The notes below the pieces were generated by a model, which did no database searches, had not been told where the DNA came from, and saw only the letters and a list, made by a program, of their open reading frames with translations. Source: Hyphomicrobiales bacterium (GTDB lineage: Bacteria > Pseudomonadota > Alphaproteobacteria > Rhizobiales > Methyloligellaceae). Taken from it: a DNA stretch of 64,000 nt. Positions 27,186 through 37,282 of this stretch are shown piece after piece. The DNA lies in the NCBI GenBank assembly GCA_021775555.1, contig JAJFHP010000028.1, positions 30,826 through 94,825 of the forward strand, written 5' to 3'. The number at the start of each line of letters is the position of its first letter. Position 1 is the first letter of the stretch. Made by a program: the position numbers and the translations under genes.

Positions 27186-28739
27186 TTAGACCTTCTTGAG
27201 GGGAAGGGCGATAAAGCGCTGGCTGTCGCCGGAGCGAACCAGCATATGAACAGCAGCGCGGCCCTTGTCCTTGGCCTTGCGCACACCTTTGGCAACATCG
27301 TCCGGATTGCTCACACTATTGCCGGCAACTTCGAGAATAATATCGCCTGCCCTAAGGCCTTTCTCGGCCGCCTTGGAGTCCGGATCCACCTCGGTGATGA
27401 CAACGCCTTTGCCCTTTGTTCCCGGATTGGTTGATACGGGCGCGAGCGAAAGGCCGAGATCTTCCATCTCGGCAATGGCAGGCTTCGTATCACCTTTCCT
27501 GAGAGCCGCGAGCTTCTTGCCGCTTGGGAAGTTGCCCAGTTCAACGCTCAGATCGCGCTTTTTACCATCGCGAAGGACGGTGACTCGGACATTCTTGTTG
27601 GGGGATAAGCCCGCAATCTTGCGCGAGAGATCCCGGGAGTCATCAACATTATCACCATCAACTGCAATGATCAGATCACCCACCTGCATATCGGCTTTGG
27701 CCGCCGGGCTCTTGTCTGCCAGCTTGGTGACCATCGCGCCTTTGGGCTCCTTGAGGCCAAGGCTGTCGGCGATGTCCTCATTGACGCTCTGAATTGTGAC
27801 TCCAAGCCAGCCGCGAGCCACCTTGCCCCCGCTCTTGAGTTGGGAAATGACGGACTTTGCCAACTTTGACGGCACCGCAAAGGCAATACCTACATTGCCA
27901 CCGGACGGGCTGAAGATCGCCGTGTTCACACCGATCACCTTGCCATCCAAAGAGAAGGCCGGGCCACCGGAATTACCCCGGTTCACAGCTGCGTCAATTT
28001 GCAGGAAGTCATAGGGGCCTGAACCGATATCACGCTTGTGAGCCGATACGATACCTGCCGTGACAGTGCCACCAAGGCCAAAGGGATTGCCAACTGCCAG
28101 CACCCAATCACCGACGCGCGCGGTTTTGTCGGAGAACTCCACATACGGGAATTTCTTCTTCGACTTGACCTTAAGCAGCGCCAGATCGGTACGCTCGTCG
28201 GAGCCGATGACTTCAGCCTTATGCTCATCGCCATTGTCCATGGTGATGGTGATCTCACTGGCATCGTCAATTACATGGTGGTTGGTCACTACGTAACCGT
28301 CATCGGAAATGATAAACCCGGAGCCCTGGGCGAGCGAAGGACGCTGTCGGCGTTTGCCACCCGGTCCAGGTTTGCCATTGCGAAAATTCTTAAAAAACTC
28401 GTTCAGTGGATGACCGTCGGGCAAGTCCGGCATATTGAATTCAGGCGGCTTACGGCCGGCTTTCTTTTGCATGGAGCCGCCTTTGACCCGAATGGAAACA
28501 ACTGCCGGGCGCGCCTTCTCCACCAGATCGGCAAAGCTGGAAGGTGCATTGCCATAAGGCGTCATTACTCCACGGGGCGCTGCGTTCGTCTGCGCAACGG
28601 CATCGGGGGAATTGGGTATGAGCGCCGTGCCAAGCAGGCCCAGACCAAGGGCACCGGCCAACAGGAAAGCCACTGGCTTCTCGCTGATGAGCTTCTTCGT
28701 TGAACGCGCTTGCGGCGGGGTCGTTGCGGGATCGATCAT
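27186..28739 (-). CDS. degP: Periplasmic serine protease/chaperone DegP (HtrA, Do family)
   Basis: About 517 residues: an N-terminal membrane segment or uncleaved signal (VAFLLAGALGLGLLGTALI), a trypsin-like domain with the triad His (TNHHVID), Asp (RTDLALL) and Ser (NRGNSGGPAF), and two PDZ domains. It degrades or refolds misfolded envelope proteins. ATG 28737-28739 has AGGTGA upstream and is preferred over GTG 28748. A CCTATATA element at about 28838-28845 (minus strand) resembles an alphaproteobacterial heat-shock -10 box, but no matching -35 was found. Confidence 0.94.
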   Translation of the reverse strand: MIDPATTPPQARSTKKLISEKPVAFLLAGALGLGLLGTALIPNSPDAVAQTNAAPRGVMTPYGNAPSSFADLVEKARPAVVSIRVKGGSMQKKAGRKPPEFNMPDLPDGHPLNEFFKNFRNGKPGPGGKRRQRPSLAQGSGFIISDDGYVVTNHHVIDDASEITITMDNGDEHKAEVIGSDERTDLALLKVKSKKKFPYVEFSDKTARVGDWVLAVGNPFGLGGTVTAGIVSAHKRDIGSGPYDFLQIDAAVNRGNSGGPAFSLDGKVIGVNTAIFSPSGGNVGIAFAVPSKLAKSVISQLKSGGKVARGWLGVTIQSVNEDIADSLGLKEPKGAMVTKLADKSPAAKADMQVGDLIIAVDGDNVDDSRDLSRKIAGLSPNKNVRVTVLRDGKKRDLSVELGNFPSGKKLAALRKGDTKPAIAEMEDLGLSLAPVSTNPGTKGKGVVITEVDPDSKAAEKGLRAGDIILEVAGNSVSNPDDVAKGVRKAKDKGRAAVHMLVRSGDSQRFIALPLKKV

Positions 28740-28947
28740 GTGGTTCACCTTTTTCGATATGTATCTTTTATTCAGTGATCGTTTGTCTGCCGGCAGCCTG
28801 ACACCGTGCCGACTCAGGACCTCTTAGGTGGTATATATAGGAAAGCAGACCTTACCCGACACTTTCCAGGGTATTAAAGTTTCGTAAGATTGAGGCGGCA
28901 TTGCGCTGTAAACCAGCGGCACACATTCATTTGATCCCAGATTACCA

Positions 28948-30183
28948 CTATTTCTCACCCTTCAGGGTGGTCACGACAACCGCACCCTGCTCCAGTGTTT
29001 TATGAACCGGGCACTTGTCAGCAATCTCGGTGAGCCGTTTGCGTGTATCCTCGTCAAGATTACCCTCAAGCACCAGCTCCCTCTCGAAGCGGTCGATCTT
29101 TCCTTCACGCCCCTCCCCGCAATCGGTGCAGTCCTGAGCGTGGACCTTGCCATGACGGACATGGACTGAGGCTCGCTCGAGATCAATTTTTTTGCGATCC
29201 GCATACATGCGCAGAGTCATCGACGTACATGCACCAAGAGCAGCAGAGAGCAGATCGTAAGGACTTGGACCCGTATCAAGCCCTCCATAGCTCACCGGCT
29301 CATCGGCCAGCAGGCGATGTGTCCCTGATACCACTTCAGCCTGAAACTTGCCGCCCCTGGTTTCCGCGACACTCACCTGCCCTTCCGGACCAGGATAAGG
29401 CAGTACCGCCTTGGCATCTTCGCCCGTAATAAAGCGTGTGGCCCAGGCGCTTAAAACATCGGCTACGTAGATAGCATCGGATCTCCGGCTCAACAGGTGA
29501 TCGGCATCATCCAGGGAGACAAAGCTCTTGGGGTGCCTGGCAGCCTTGAAAATAGCCGCAGCGTTCTCAATGCCGACGATAGCATCGAGCGGCGCATGAA
29601 ACACAATCAGCGCCTTTCCCATTTCTGATACGCGCTGCTCCATTTTCTGTGCCTTCAGATCATCCAAGAATTGCTTCTTGATTGTGAAGTTCCGCCCGGC
29701 GAGTTTGACCTGCGCGACACCGTCTTGTTCGATCTCATCGATCTTGGCGCCAAAATTGTGAACCACGTGATCCGCTTCAGCAGGCGCACCGATTGTGGCG
29801 ACAGCTTTTGCCTCGGGTACATCTCCTGCAACTGCGAGCACAGCTGCTCCGCCCAGAGAGTGGCCAATGAGAATTTCAGGCGCGGAATGGTTTTCGCGCA
29901 AATAGTCCGCAGCCCTTCTCAGGTCTTCGACATTGGATGAGAAATTGGTGTTGGCGAACTCACCTTCGCTCGCGCCAAGTCCGGTAAAATCAAAGCGCAG
30001 GACGGCAAAGCCTCGCTCGACGAGAGCTTCGGAAATACGCGCGGCGGCAAAAATGTCCTTTGAGCAGGTAAAACAATGGGCAAATAGCACATAAGCGCTC
30101 GGATTACCGGCCGGAATATCAAGACGCGCAGCAAGTGCTTCTCCCGAGCTTCCCGGGAAGGTGAGTTTTTCAGATAAGGACAT
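28948..30183 (-). CDS. Alpha/beta hydrolase fused to an OsmC-like domain
   Basis: 411 residues in two parts. Residues 1-250 are an alpha/beta hydrolase with the nucleophile elbow GHSLGGA near 107-113 and an early LFAHCFTCSKD oxyanion region. Residues 270-411 are an OsmC/Ohr-like domain with the conserved GACTSMTLRMYADRK helix (peroxidatic Cys) and a second Cys in KCPVHKTL. OsmC proteins reduce organic peroxides. The fusion is recurrent in proteobacteria (annotated as bifunctional alpha/beta hydrolase/OsmC). The joint substrate is unknown. Cysteines C-TDC- in the linker of the OsmC part could be additional redox residues. Confidence 0.88.
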   Translation of the reverse strand: MSLSEKLTFPGSSGEALAARLDIPAGNPSAYVLFAHCFTCSKDIFAAARISEALVERGFAVLRFDFTGLGASEGEFANTNFSSNVEDLRRAADYLRENHSAPEILIGHSLGGAAVLAVAGDVPEAKAVATIGAPAEADHVVHNFGAKIDEIEQDGVAQVKLAGRNFTIKKQFLDDLKAQKMEQRVSEMGKALIVFHAPLDAIVGIENAAAIFKAARHPKSFVSLDDADHLLSRRSDAIYVADVLSAWATRFITGEDAKAVLPYPGPEGQVSVAETRGGKFQAEVVSGTHRLLADEPVSYGGLDTGPSPYDLLSAALGACTSMTLRMYADRKKIDLERASVHVRHGKVHAQDCTDCGEGREGKIDRFERELVLEGNLDEDTRKRLTEIADKCPVHKTLEQGAVVVTTLKGEK

Positions 30184-30258
30184 AAGCCGGCTCCTTGGGA
30201 TGGGGCATTCGCCAGCTTAAGATGGGTCAGGAGGGAGTGTGGGGCAAGGGGGGAGAGA

Positions 30259-30735
30259 TCACGTCTCTTTCAGCAGCTTTTTCAGCTCCCGCCGTTCTTT
30301 TTCTGATAGCCCTTCGGTAGCGCGCGAGCGAGCTTCAACGGTTCGGCGATTGTAGGATCTGTACAAAACGAATATGCCGACGAACAGGAGTAGCGGTGTT
30401 GCAATCCACAGCAGCAGGGTATGCAGCGCAAAACGGGGTTTCAACAACACGAATTCGCCATAGCGCCCGACGATGAAATCTATCACCTGGGTATTGGATT
30501 CGCCCTTGACCAGACGCTCGCGTACGAGAACCCTCAAGTCCTTGGCCAGCGGCGCATTGGAATCGTCGATCGATTGGTTCTGACATACCAGGCAGCGCAA
30601 ATCGAGAGAGATGTCACGGGCGCGGGCTTCAAGGACCGGGTCCTTGAGAATTTCATCGGGCTCCACGGCATGAATCGAGGTCACCGGCAGCGCCAGGATG
30701 AGCGCGAACAGAGCCAAAATGAGCTGACGAGCCAT
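30259..30735 (-). CDS. ccmH: Cytochrome c-type biogenesis protein CcmH (CcmL/CycL)
   Basis: About 158 residues: a cleavable-type signal sequence (LILALFALILALPVTSIHA), the redox motif LRCLVCQNQS that reduces apocytochrome thiols, and a C-terminal membrane anchor (LLLWIATPLLLFVGIFVLY). The start ATG at 30733-30735, four bases after the ccmF stop, is preferred over the frame start at 30789, which would overlap ccmF. It is the last gene of the ccmIEFH operon. Confidence 0.93.
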   Translation of the reverse strand: MARQLILALFALILALPVTSIHAVEPDEILKDPVLEARARDISLDLRCLVCQNQSIDDSNAPLAKDLRVLVRERLVKGESNTQVIDFIVGRYGEFVLLKPRFALHTLLLWIATPLLLFVGIFVLYRSYNRRTVEARSRATEGLSEKERRELKKLLKET

Positions 30736-30739
30736 AACT

Positions 30740-32722
30740 TTACTCAGCAGCCGCCGGGCTGGTACCAGCGCGCGCAGGTTTGGGTGCACCGACCCTCAAG
30801 CGCCTGTCGGTCAGCGACAACAGACCACCGAAAAACATTATCAGCGTGCCAATCCAGATTAATCTCACCAGGGGATTGAAGTAGAGACGGACAGCGAAAG
30901 CGCCGTCTTTGAGTTCATCACCCAGAACAGAATAGAGATCACCGGTCCAAGCGGCATGGATGCCGGCCTCGGTCGTCGCCGTTTTGGGCGCCACGTACAG
31001 ACGCTTGGAGGGGAACAGACGTGTCACCTCCTCACCGCCGCGGCTTACGATCAGCAAACCGATTTGTTCGCTGTAATTTGCCCCCTTGTTCGGGCTAACG
31101 CCCATAAATTTCAAATCATATCCAGCGATCGATGTGCTTTGTCCAGGCTTCATGGATATAATCTTCTCACTCTGCCACGCCGTGGTCGCGACAATGCCGA
31201 GCACCATCACACCTATGCCGATATGGGCGACTGTTGAGCCATAGGCTGCACGAGGCAGGTTGCGCAAGCGACGAAAAACCTCATCCCAGGGGGCCCGGAA
31301 CATCTTCGCCCTGAAAGCTACTTCCGACAACGCACCTGCAATCACCCAAATACCCAAACCAAGACCCAACGGCGCGAGCCAGGGGCCCGACCCTGTAAGC
31401 GCATAAGCAGCTATGATGACAAGCATTGTGACAATCGCGGCAACCGACAGGCGCTGCGATGCGCCCAGAATGTCTCCGCGCTTCCATGCCAGGAACGGCC
31501 CAAAAGGCATGGCAATCAGAAGCGGCACCATCAAGGGCCCGAAAGTAGCGTTGAAGAAGGGGGGGCCGACCGAAATCTTAGCACCCGTCACCGCCTCCAG
31601 GGCCATCGGGTAAAGTGTGCCGATGAACACGGCGGCACACGCCGTGGAGATGAGAAGATTGTTGAGCACCAGAGCCCCTTCCCGACTGACCGGCGCAAAG
31701 ATACCGCCTTGACGCAGCATTTGTGCACGCCCGGCAAACAATGCCAGCGCACCGCCGATGAACAGAACCATGATGCCGAGGATAAATACGCCGCGCGCCG
31801 GATCAACCGCAAATGCGTGCACTGAAGTGAGAACACCGGAGCGCACCAGGAATGTGCCCATCAGGCTCAAGGAAAATGTCAGGATGGCAAGCAGGATTGT
31901 CCAGACCTTCAACGAGTCGCGCTTCTCCATAACGAGTGCGGTATGCAACAGCGCTGTGCCCGCTAGCCACGGCATGAAGGAGGCATTCTCAACCGGATCC
32001 CAGAACCACCATCCACCCCAGCCAAGCTCGTAATAGGCCCACCACGAACCCATGGCGATGCCGAGCGTCAGGCACATCCAGGCCGCGAGCGTCCAGGGTC
32101 GGACCCATCGCGCCCAGGCTGGATCAACACGGCCGGTAAGTAGTGCTGCGATGGCAAAGGAAAAAGCCATGGAGAAACCGACATAGCCTGCATAGAGAAA
32201 GGGGGGATGAAATGAGAGCGCGGGATCCTGAAGGATCGGGTTGAGGCCGCGTCCCTCGAAGGGTGCAGGATCAATTCGCGTAAACGGGTTGGAGGTTGTG
32301 ACAATGAAGATGAGAAAAGCCACCGAGATAGAGCCCTGAACACCAAGCACATTGGCTTTGAGATCAGGTGGCAGGTTGCGACCGAATACAGCCACGGCAC
32401 AACCGAACAGCGCCAGGATCAGCACCCAAAGAAGCATGGAGCCTTCGTGGTTACCCCACACGCCACTGATCTTGTAGAGAAGCGGCTTGGCGGAATGGGA
32501 ATTCTCGAAGACGTTCAGAAGTGAAAAATCCGAAGTGACATAAGCCGCCATCAAGCTAAAAAAGGCCAGAAGCAGCAAACAAAACTGCGCCTGCGCAGCC
32601 GGGACACCAATACGCATGAGCGTATAATCACGCTGCTGGGCACCCCAGATAGGCAAGATGGTCTGGGCCAGTGCCACACCGAGCGCCAGTATCAAAGCAA
32701 AATGGCCAATTTCGGCAATCAC
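30740..32722 (-). CDS. ccmF: Cytochrome c maturation protein CcmF (haem lyase subunit)
   Basis: 660 residues, full length, with about 14-15 membrane segments. The haem-handling WWD domain is present as WGGWWFWDPVENASFMPWL near residue 230. CcmF takes haem from holo-CcmE and with CcmH and CcmI attaches it to apocytochrome c in the periplasm. It lies 35 bases after ccmE and is followed at once by ccmH. Confidence 0.95.
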   Translation of the reverse strand: MIAEIGHFALILALGVALAQTILPIWGAQQRDYTLMRIGVPAAQAQFCLLLLAFFSLMAAYVTSDFSLLNVFENSHSAKPLLYKISGVWGNHEGSMLLWVLILALFGCAVAVFGRNLPPDLKANVLGVQGSISVAFLIFIVTTSNPFTRIDPAPFEGRGLNPILQDPALSFHPPFLYAGYVGFSMAFSFAIAALLTGRVDPAWARWVRPWTLAAWMCLTLGIAMGSWWAYYELGWGGWWFWDPVENASFMPWLAGTALLHTALVMEKRDSLKVWTILLAILTFSLSLMGTFLVRSGVLTSVHAFAVDPARGVFILGIMVLFIGGALALFAGRAQMLRQGGIFAPVSREGALVLNNLLISTACAAVFIGTLYPMALEAVTGAKISVGPPFFNATFGPLMVPLLIAMPFGPFLAWKRGDILGASQRLSVAAIVTMLVIIAAYALTGSGPWLAPLGLGLGIWVIAGALSEVAFRAKMFRAPWDEVFRRLRNLPRAAYGSTVAHIGIGVMVLGIVATTAWQSEKIISMKPGQSTSIAGYDLKFMGVSPNKGANYSEQIGLLIVSRGGEEVTRLFPSKRLYVAPKTATTEAGIHAAWTGDLYSVLGDELKDGAFAVRLYFNPLVRLIWIGTLIMFFGGLLSLTDRRLRVGAPKPARAGTSPAAAE

Positions 32723-32757
32723 GTTAGTTCACTCCTCCCACTGCCCTTACCCGAAAA

Positions 32758-33213
32758 TCAGTTCGGCTTAGGCTTGGATCCCTCACCTTGCCAGACACCC
32801 TGCTTCTTCAGGGCTTCGGCGACTTCCGGGGGCATGTAATTCTCATCATGCTTGGCCAGAACATTATCGGCAACAAAGACACCATCGCTGCCCAACTTGC
32901 CCTCGGTCACCACGCCCTGACCTTCGCGGAACAAATCCGGCAATACACCAGTATACACGACGGATACCGTCTTCGCCGTGTCAGTCACACTGAATTGCAC
33001 TGTCGTATTTTCCCCGCGTTTGACGCTGCCCTCCTTGACCAGGCCGCCGAGGCGGATACGCTGACCGGGCTTAATGTTCTTCTGCGACACATCGCTTGGG
33101 CTATAGAAAAAAACGATTGAGTCTTCGAGTGCAAAAAGGACCAATCCGACAGCAAGTCCGAGCACTGCGAGGCACACTCCAATTAAAACTGATCTGCGCT
33201 GTTTTCGGGTCAT
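32758..33213 (-). CDS. ccmE: Cytochrome c maturation haem chaperone CcmE
   Basis: 151 residues: short cytoplasmic N-terminus, one membrane anchor ([21 protein letters not shown]) and a periplasmic OB-fold. The haem-binding His and the following Tyr are present in AKHDENYMP. CcmE carries haem covalently from CcmABCD to CcmF. The ccmABCD genes are not in this window. Confidence 0.95.
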   Translation of the reverse strand: MTRKQRRSVLIGVCLAVLGLAVGLVLFALEDSIVFFYSPSDVSQKNIKPGQRIRLGGLVKEGSVKRGENTTVQFSVTDTAKTVSVVYTGVLPDLFREGQGVVTEGKLGSDGVFVADNVLAKHDENYMPPEVAEALKKQGVWQGEGSKPKPN

Positions 33214-33245
33214 GGCCCTGGTAATTCCTTGTGGTCAATAAGGGT

Positions 33246-34421
33246 TTATAGGCCCAGTGATATTGCCAGCTCATTTAAAGAAGCGAGCGCTTTTGGATCT
33301 TCGGTAAATGCCCCTCGTGCATCCGCGAGTGCCTCTATGGCATCTTGTTGTTTACCAAGCACGGTATAGCTGCGCACCAGTCGCTTCCATTCCTCAACAT
33401 TACCGCCATCACTCTTCAGTCTTTCCGCCAGCCCGGCAACCATTTGCGCGATCATTGCTGACCTGTCAGTGGAACTCATACCCTGCGCTGCGGCAACATC
33501 CTCCTGGCTTGGCCCCTTCACCACAGCTGGACCGGGCTCCTTGGATGGAGCCATCGCGGGTTTTTCACCGCTTGCCACGCCTGCTCGCTGCTCAACAGCG
33601 GCTAGGCGCTGCTGCACCGCTTCGCGCCAGGGGGCTTTTTCTCCACCCCGCTTCAAAAGATCGCGCCACGCCTGAGCAGCTTCTGTGTAACGACCGTCCT
33701 GTTCTTTTGCGACAGCCAGCCAAAAATGAGCTCGAACAAATGACTTTCCACCTGCCGTGGCTTTCTTAAGCGCCAGCCTAGCTGGCTCCGATACAATACC
33801 ATCGTTGGACAGAACCAGTGCATTGCCATAATCGAGGAGCCGCTGAGGCGTTTCACCAAGCAGTCTGAGCGATTTTTCAAAGGCATCAGCCGCCTCTTTA
33901 AAACGCTGTTGTCTCAGATAGACCGGGGCGAGGACCTCCCATCCGCGACCGTCTTCAGGGTGGTCTCGCAGGCGCGCCTCCACACGTGCCATCAGCGCAT
34001 CGACTTTCTTAGCACTGGAAAAACGTTCAAGCCGGTCCGCAAGAGGTTTGTCCTGCAAGGAAGGGGAACCGTAAACAAGATAGAGCGCAACACTGGTAAC
34101 GGGCACGCAGATTAACGTGCAAGCCAATGCCAGTGATGGGAGTTTCCAGCCCTGTGAGCCTGTTGAGTTCTTGGCCTTGATTTCATTGACCCGGGCGGCT
34201 GCGAGGAGACGCCTTGAAACTTCTGTCTGCGCCGCTTCTGCCTCCGTTTTGGAGATTACACCTCGCTCTTTTTCAGAAGTGATTTCTTCAAGCTGATCCT
34301 TGAAGACGGCAGCGTCATATGCCGCCGCTTCCATTTTCTGCTCAACCGAACGCAGAAAAGGCCACAGGACAGCGATCATCGCTGCCGCGGTCAATCCTGC
34401 GAATATTATCCAGAGAGCCAT
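33246..34421 (-). CDS. ccmI: Cytochrome c biogenesis protein CcmI (CycH)
   Basis: 391 residues: two membrane segments (about 1-22 and 93-115) with an intervening cytoplasmic leucine-zipper-like stretch, then a periplasmic TPR region (about 150-290) that holds apocytochrome c. The ending is a further helical domain. It heads the ccmI-E-F-H operon with 32 bases before ccmE. The 163 bases upstream contain no further gene. Confidence 0.92.
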   Translation of the reverse strand: MALWIIFAGLTAAAMIAVLWPFLRSVEQKMEAAAYDAAVFKDQLEEITSEKERGVISKTEAEAAQTEVSRRLLAAARVNEIKAKNSTGSQGWKLPSLALACTLICVPVTSVALYLVYGSPSLQDKPLADRLERFSSAKKVDALMARVEARLRDHPEDGRGWEVLAPVYLRQQRFKEAADAFEKSLRLLGETPQRLLDYGNALVLSNDGIVSEPARLALKKATAGGKSFVRAHFWLAVAKEQDGRYTEAAQAWRDLLKRGGEKAPWREAVQQRLAAVEQRAGVASGEKPAMAPSKEPGPAVVKGPSQEDVAAAQGMSSTDRSAMIAQMVAGLAERLKSDGGNVEEWKRLVRSYTVLGKQQDAIEALADARGAFTEDPKALASLNELAISLGL

Positions 34422-34584
34422 TTCCCAAGCCTATGCCGCCGGTGACGTTATGCTGGTCAGTCCAAAGGGATAAGCACGTCGGAGCCGCGCGGGCAAGTTG
34501 CTTCCGTTAAAGAACAGGTGAACGAGACGTGGCGAATTGGCGCGCATACACTCCGGCCTGGCCGATTTCAATCGCTGAGTAGCA

Positions 34585-35049
34585 TCAACTGATTTTATGC
34601 CAGGTACCGTCAGGTCTGCGGCAAGCTTTTCCGCTCAAAGTCTCCGGGCGCCCACTGATGTAAATGGTGTGGGTGTAGGTTCGGCAATGCTGGGCATTGG
34701 CCATATACGGCTTGCTAGGAACAACGTTGCCATAGTGACCTGTTTTCGGGTTGCGCCATGGTATGGATGTGCCTGCCCGACCGGTTTCAAGTGCGCGATA
34801 CTCTGCCTCCATCGCCGCACGGCGATCAACTTCGTCCATGCGTTTGCCAATCTCATTGCCAACTACGCCGCCGAGAAATGCACCGACGACGGCGCCGGCA
34901 ACCCGGCCATCCCCTTTTCCGAGAGTGCTGCCGAGTAAGCCGCCTGCAACAGCGCCAACCACGGTGCCTGATTGTGAATTTCGGCCCGATCCACATGCCG
35001 CCAGCGTGACAGGAATTAGAATGGTGGCCAGGATGATCTTCAATCGCAT
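34585..35049 (-). CDS. Glycine-zipper surface-antigen-like lipoprotein
   Basis: 154 residues. A lipoprotein signal peptide ends in TLAAC (lipobox, Cys near 19). A glycine-zipper region (VVGAVAGGLLGSTLGKG...VVGAFLGGVVGNEIG) follows, and a C-terminal domain with RTYTHTIYISGRPETLSGKACRRPDGTWHKI is typical of the 17-kDa surface antigen (RT0821/Lpp0805-like) family. It probably sits in the outer membrane. Its role is unknown; such proteins are often under two-component control, and a PhoPQ-like system lies 150 bases upstream. Confidence 0.82.
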   Translation of the reverse strand: MRLKIILATILIPVTLAACGSGRNSQSGTVVGAVAGGLLGSTLGKGDGRVAGAVVGAFLGGVVGNEIGKRMDEVDRRAAMEAEYRALETGRAGTSIPWRNPKTGHYGNVVPSKPYMANAQHCRTYTHTIYISGRPETLSGKACRRPDGTWHKIS

Positions 35050-35199
35050 GTTATCGCCCTCGCAATTTTTAGGTGCTATCCGTTACCAGCGGGCCTTAGC
35101 AAGCCCAGCCGCGGCAGAACGCAATATAATGATACTCTCGCTTTGTTCCTTAAGATACGAAAATTCAGGCAAAAATTCGGCCGCTGATTATTTGCAAGG

Positions 35200-36564
35200 T
35201 TAAGAACCCGGCAATTCAAGACGTGCTCGCAGCCCGCCTTTCTCTGATTTTTCCAGAGTAAGCTTACCATTATACAGATGTGCAAGCTCCGCAACGATGG
35301 ACAAACCAAGCCCTGACCCGGGTTTTGTCTCATCCAGCCGACTGCCGCGTTTCAGAGCTGCAAGGCGTTCCTTTTTAGGCAACCCCGGGCCATCATCTTC
35401 GATAGCAACGACAATTTTGTGCCTGGGCACAGAGACAGTCAGTGAAATGTCGGATTTTGCCCATTTGCAGGCATTGTCGAGCAGATTTCCAACCATCTCT
35501 TCAAGATCATGTTTTTCGCCATGAAAAACCACGTCATTGGAACACTCCACACTCAAGGTCAATTTCCGCTCCTCATAAATGCGGTTCAGTGCTCGAACGA
35601 GAGAATTCACCACCGGCTGCACATGGGTCTGACCGCCAATAACACCGGAGCGAGCCGCCATGCTGGCACGGTTAAGATGATGGGTAATCTGGTCGCGCAT
35701 GATCTCAGCCTGACCGGATATCTTGGTAGCGAAGGACGTCCGCTTTCCTGCCGCCTCGTTAGTGATGACGCTTAAGGGCGTTTTAAGTGCATGGGCGAGG
35801 TTGCCAACATGGGTGCGTGCCCGCTCGACAATTGCCCGATTAGACGAAATGAGCGCATTGAGTTCACTTTGAAGCGGTACAATCTCGGTAGGTAAATCAC
35901 CTTCAAGCATTTGGGCATCACCGGAGCGGATGGCCGTTAGGCCTCTGCCTATTGCCCGCAATGGCATCAACCCAAAACGCACCTGAAAATAGGTGGCGAG
36001 CACAAGCCCCAATCCCAGAACGGTAAGAGCCAAAATCAGAAGTGTGCGAAACTCGCTGATTGTTTTTTCAATCTCGTCACTGTTTCCAGAAACCGCGATG
36101 GAAAGTCCGGTCTTTCCGGCACTGCCCTCATCGATCGTGATTTCACGTTCAAGAACACGCAGACTGTTTTTATCCGGACCCTGCAAATTTGCATGCCGCG
36201 TGAGGTTTTCGTCCGCTTCGATACCGATTTCGCTTGGAAGAGTAACCCTTTGGTCAAGAAGGGATTCCGAGGTGTGCAAAAGCTGGGTGGGGGAGCCAAG
36301 GGGAGTGATCTGCCAATACCAGCCTGAAAAGGGGCGATTGAAAAGCGGATCGGTTATGGAGGGGGGATTTGCAGCAGGATTGCTACGCGCATCCGCAACA
36401 TCTGTTACGAGATCTATGAGATAGACATTCAGGCGCGTATCGAAATTGCGTTCAACGGCACCGCGATAAACTGAAATCAGAACAAATGCGGTGATGGGCA
36501 GAACGACGAGGGCCCATGCCGCTGCAGCTGTGAACAAGCGGAATGCGAGCGAATTAAGCCTCAT
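35200..36564 (-). CDS. Sensor histidine kinase (PhoQ/FeuQ-like)
   Basis: 454 residues: membrane segment (about 10-32), a periplasmic domain of about 130 residues with a PhoQ-like acidic character, second segment (about 172-192), HAMP-like linker, HisKA (NLAHALKTPLSVITNEA) and HATPase (EDDGPGLPKKE, GSGLGLSIV). It overlaps the response regulator gene by 11 bases, so translation is coupled. PhoQ/FeuQ likeness is inferred from the HALKTPL motif and gene order rather than alignment. Confidence 0.88.
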   Translation of the reverse strand: MRLNSLAFRLFTAAAAWALVVLPITAFVLISVYRGAVERNFDTRLNVYLIDLVTDVADARSNPAANPPSITDPLFNRPFSGWYWQITPLGSPTQLLHTSESLLDQRVTLPSEIGIEADENLTRHANLQGPDKNSLRVLEREITIDEGSAGKTGLSIAVSGNSDEIEKTISEFRTLLILALTVLGLGLVLATYFQVRFGLMPLRAIGRGLTAIRSGDAQMLEGDLPTEIVPLQSELNALISSNRAIVERARTHVGNLAHALKTPLSVITNEAAGKRTSFATKISGQAEIMRDQITHHLNRASMAARSGVIGGQTHVQPVVNSLVRALNRIYEERKLTLSVECSNDVVFHGEKHDLEEMVGNLLDNACKWAKSDISLTVSVPRHKIVVAIEDDGPGLPKKERLAALKRGSRLDETKPGSGLGLSIVAELAHLYNGKLTLEKSEKGGLRARLELPGS

Positions 36565-37225
36565 CGCTCGCGCTTCCCAGACGATAACCCAGCCCCCTCA
36601 CCGTCTCGATCAATTCGGAGGGAAGTTTCTTGCGCAAACGTCCGACGAAGACCTCGATGGTATTCGAATCGCGATCGAAATCCTGATCATAAAGATGCTC
36701 GACAAGCTCTGTCCGGGATACAACCCGCCCTTGATGGTGCATGAGATAAGCGAGCAACCGGTATTCATGGGAGGTGAGCTTGATGGGTGCGCCATCAACC
36801 GTCACGCGGGATGTTCGGGCATCCAGCCGCAAGGGTCCGACCTCAATTTCGTTCTTGGCGTGGCCAGCCGATCGCCGCAACAGCGCCCGGACCCGCGCCA
36901 GGATTTCTTCCATATGGAACGGCTTTGCAACGTAATCATCAGCGCCGGCATCCATGCCTGCGACCTTGTCGCTCCAGCGATCACGAGCGGTCAGAATAAG
37001 AACAGGCATCTTGCGCTCATCCCGGCGCCATTTTTCAAGCACACTGATGCCGTCCATTTGCGGCAAACCGAGATCAAGGATCACTGCGTCATATGGCTCG
37101 GTATCGCCGAGGAAATGCCCTTCCTCGCCGTCAAATGCTGAGTCGACCGCATAGTCTGCTTCCGACAGAGCCGTGACCAACTGCCTGTTCAGGTCAGGGT
37201 CATCCTCAACGACTAACAGCCGCAT
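36554..37225 (-). CDS. Response regulator (PhoP/FeuP-like, OmpR family)
   Basis: 223 residues: receiver (MRLLVVEDD, VILDLGLPQMDG with phospho-Asp, LILTAR, KPFHMEE) and OmpR-type winged helix (IKLTSHEYRLLAYLMHHQGRVVSRTELVEHLYDQDFDRDSNTIEVFVGRLRKKL). The output-domain sequence is close to the PhoP/FeuP/QseB branch. It is the middle gene of a three-gene set: small secreted protein, regulator, kinase. Confidence 0.92.
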   Translation of the reverse strand: MRLLVVEDDPDLNRQLVTALSEADYAVDSAFDGEEGHFLGDTEPYDAVILDLGLPQMDGISVLEKWRRDERKMPVLILTARDRWSDKVAGMDAGADDYVAKPFHMEEILARVRALLRRSAGHAKNEIEVGPLRLDARTSRVTVDGAPIKLTSHEYRLLAYLMHHQGRVVSRTELVEHLYDQDFDRDSNTIEVFVGRLRKKLPSELIETVRGLGYRLGSASDEA

Positions 37226-37282
37226 GGCACATCTTCCACTGCGAGGCCGTTAAACGGTGTGTTTCGGCGATCAACGACCATC

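Noticed and set aside
28830..28880. Heat-shock (RpoH) promoter for degP
   Set aside because: A CCTATATA-like -10 is present, but no CTTG-type -35 is found at suitable spacing.
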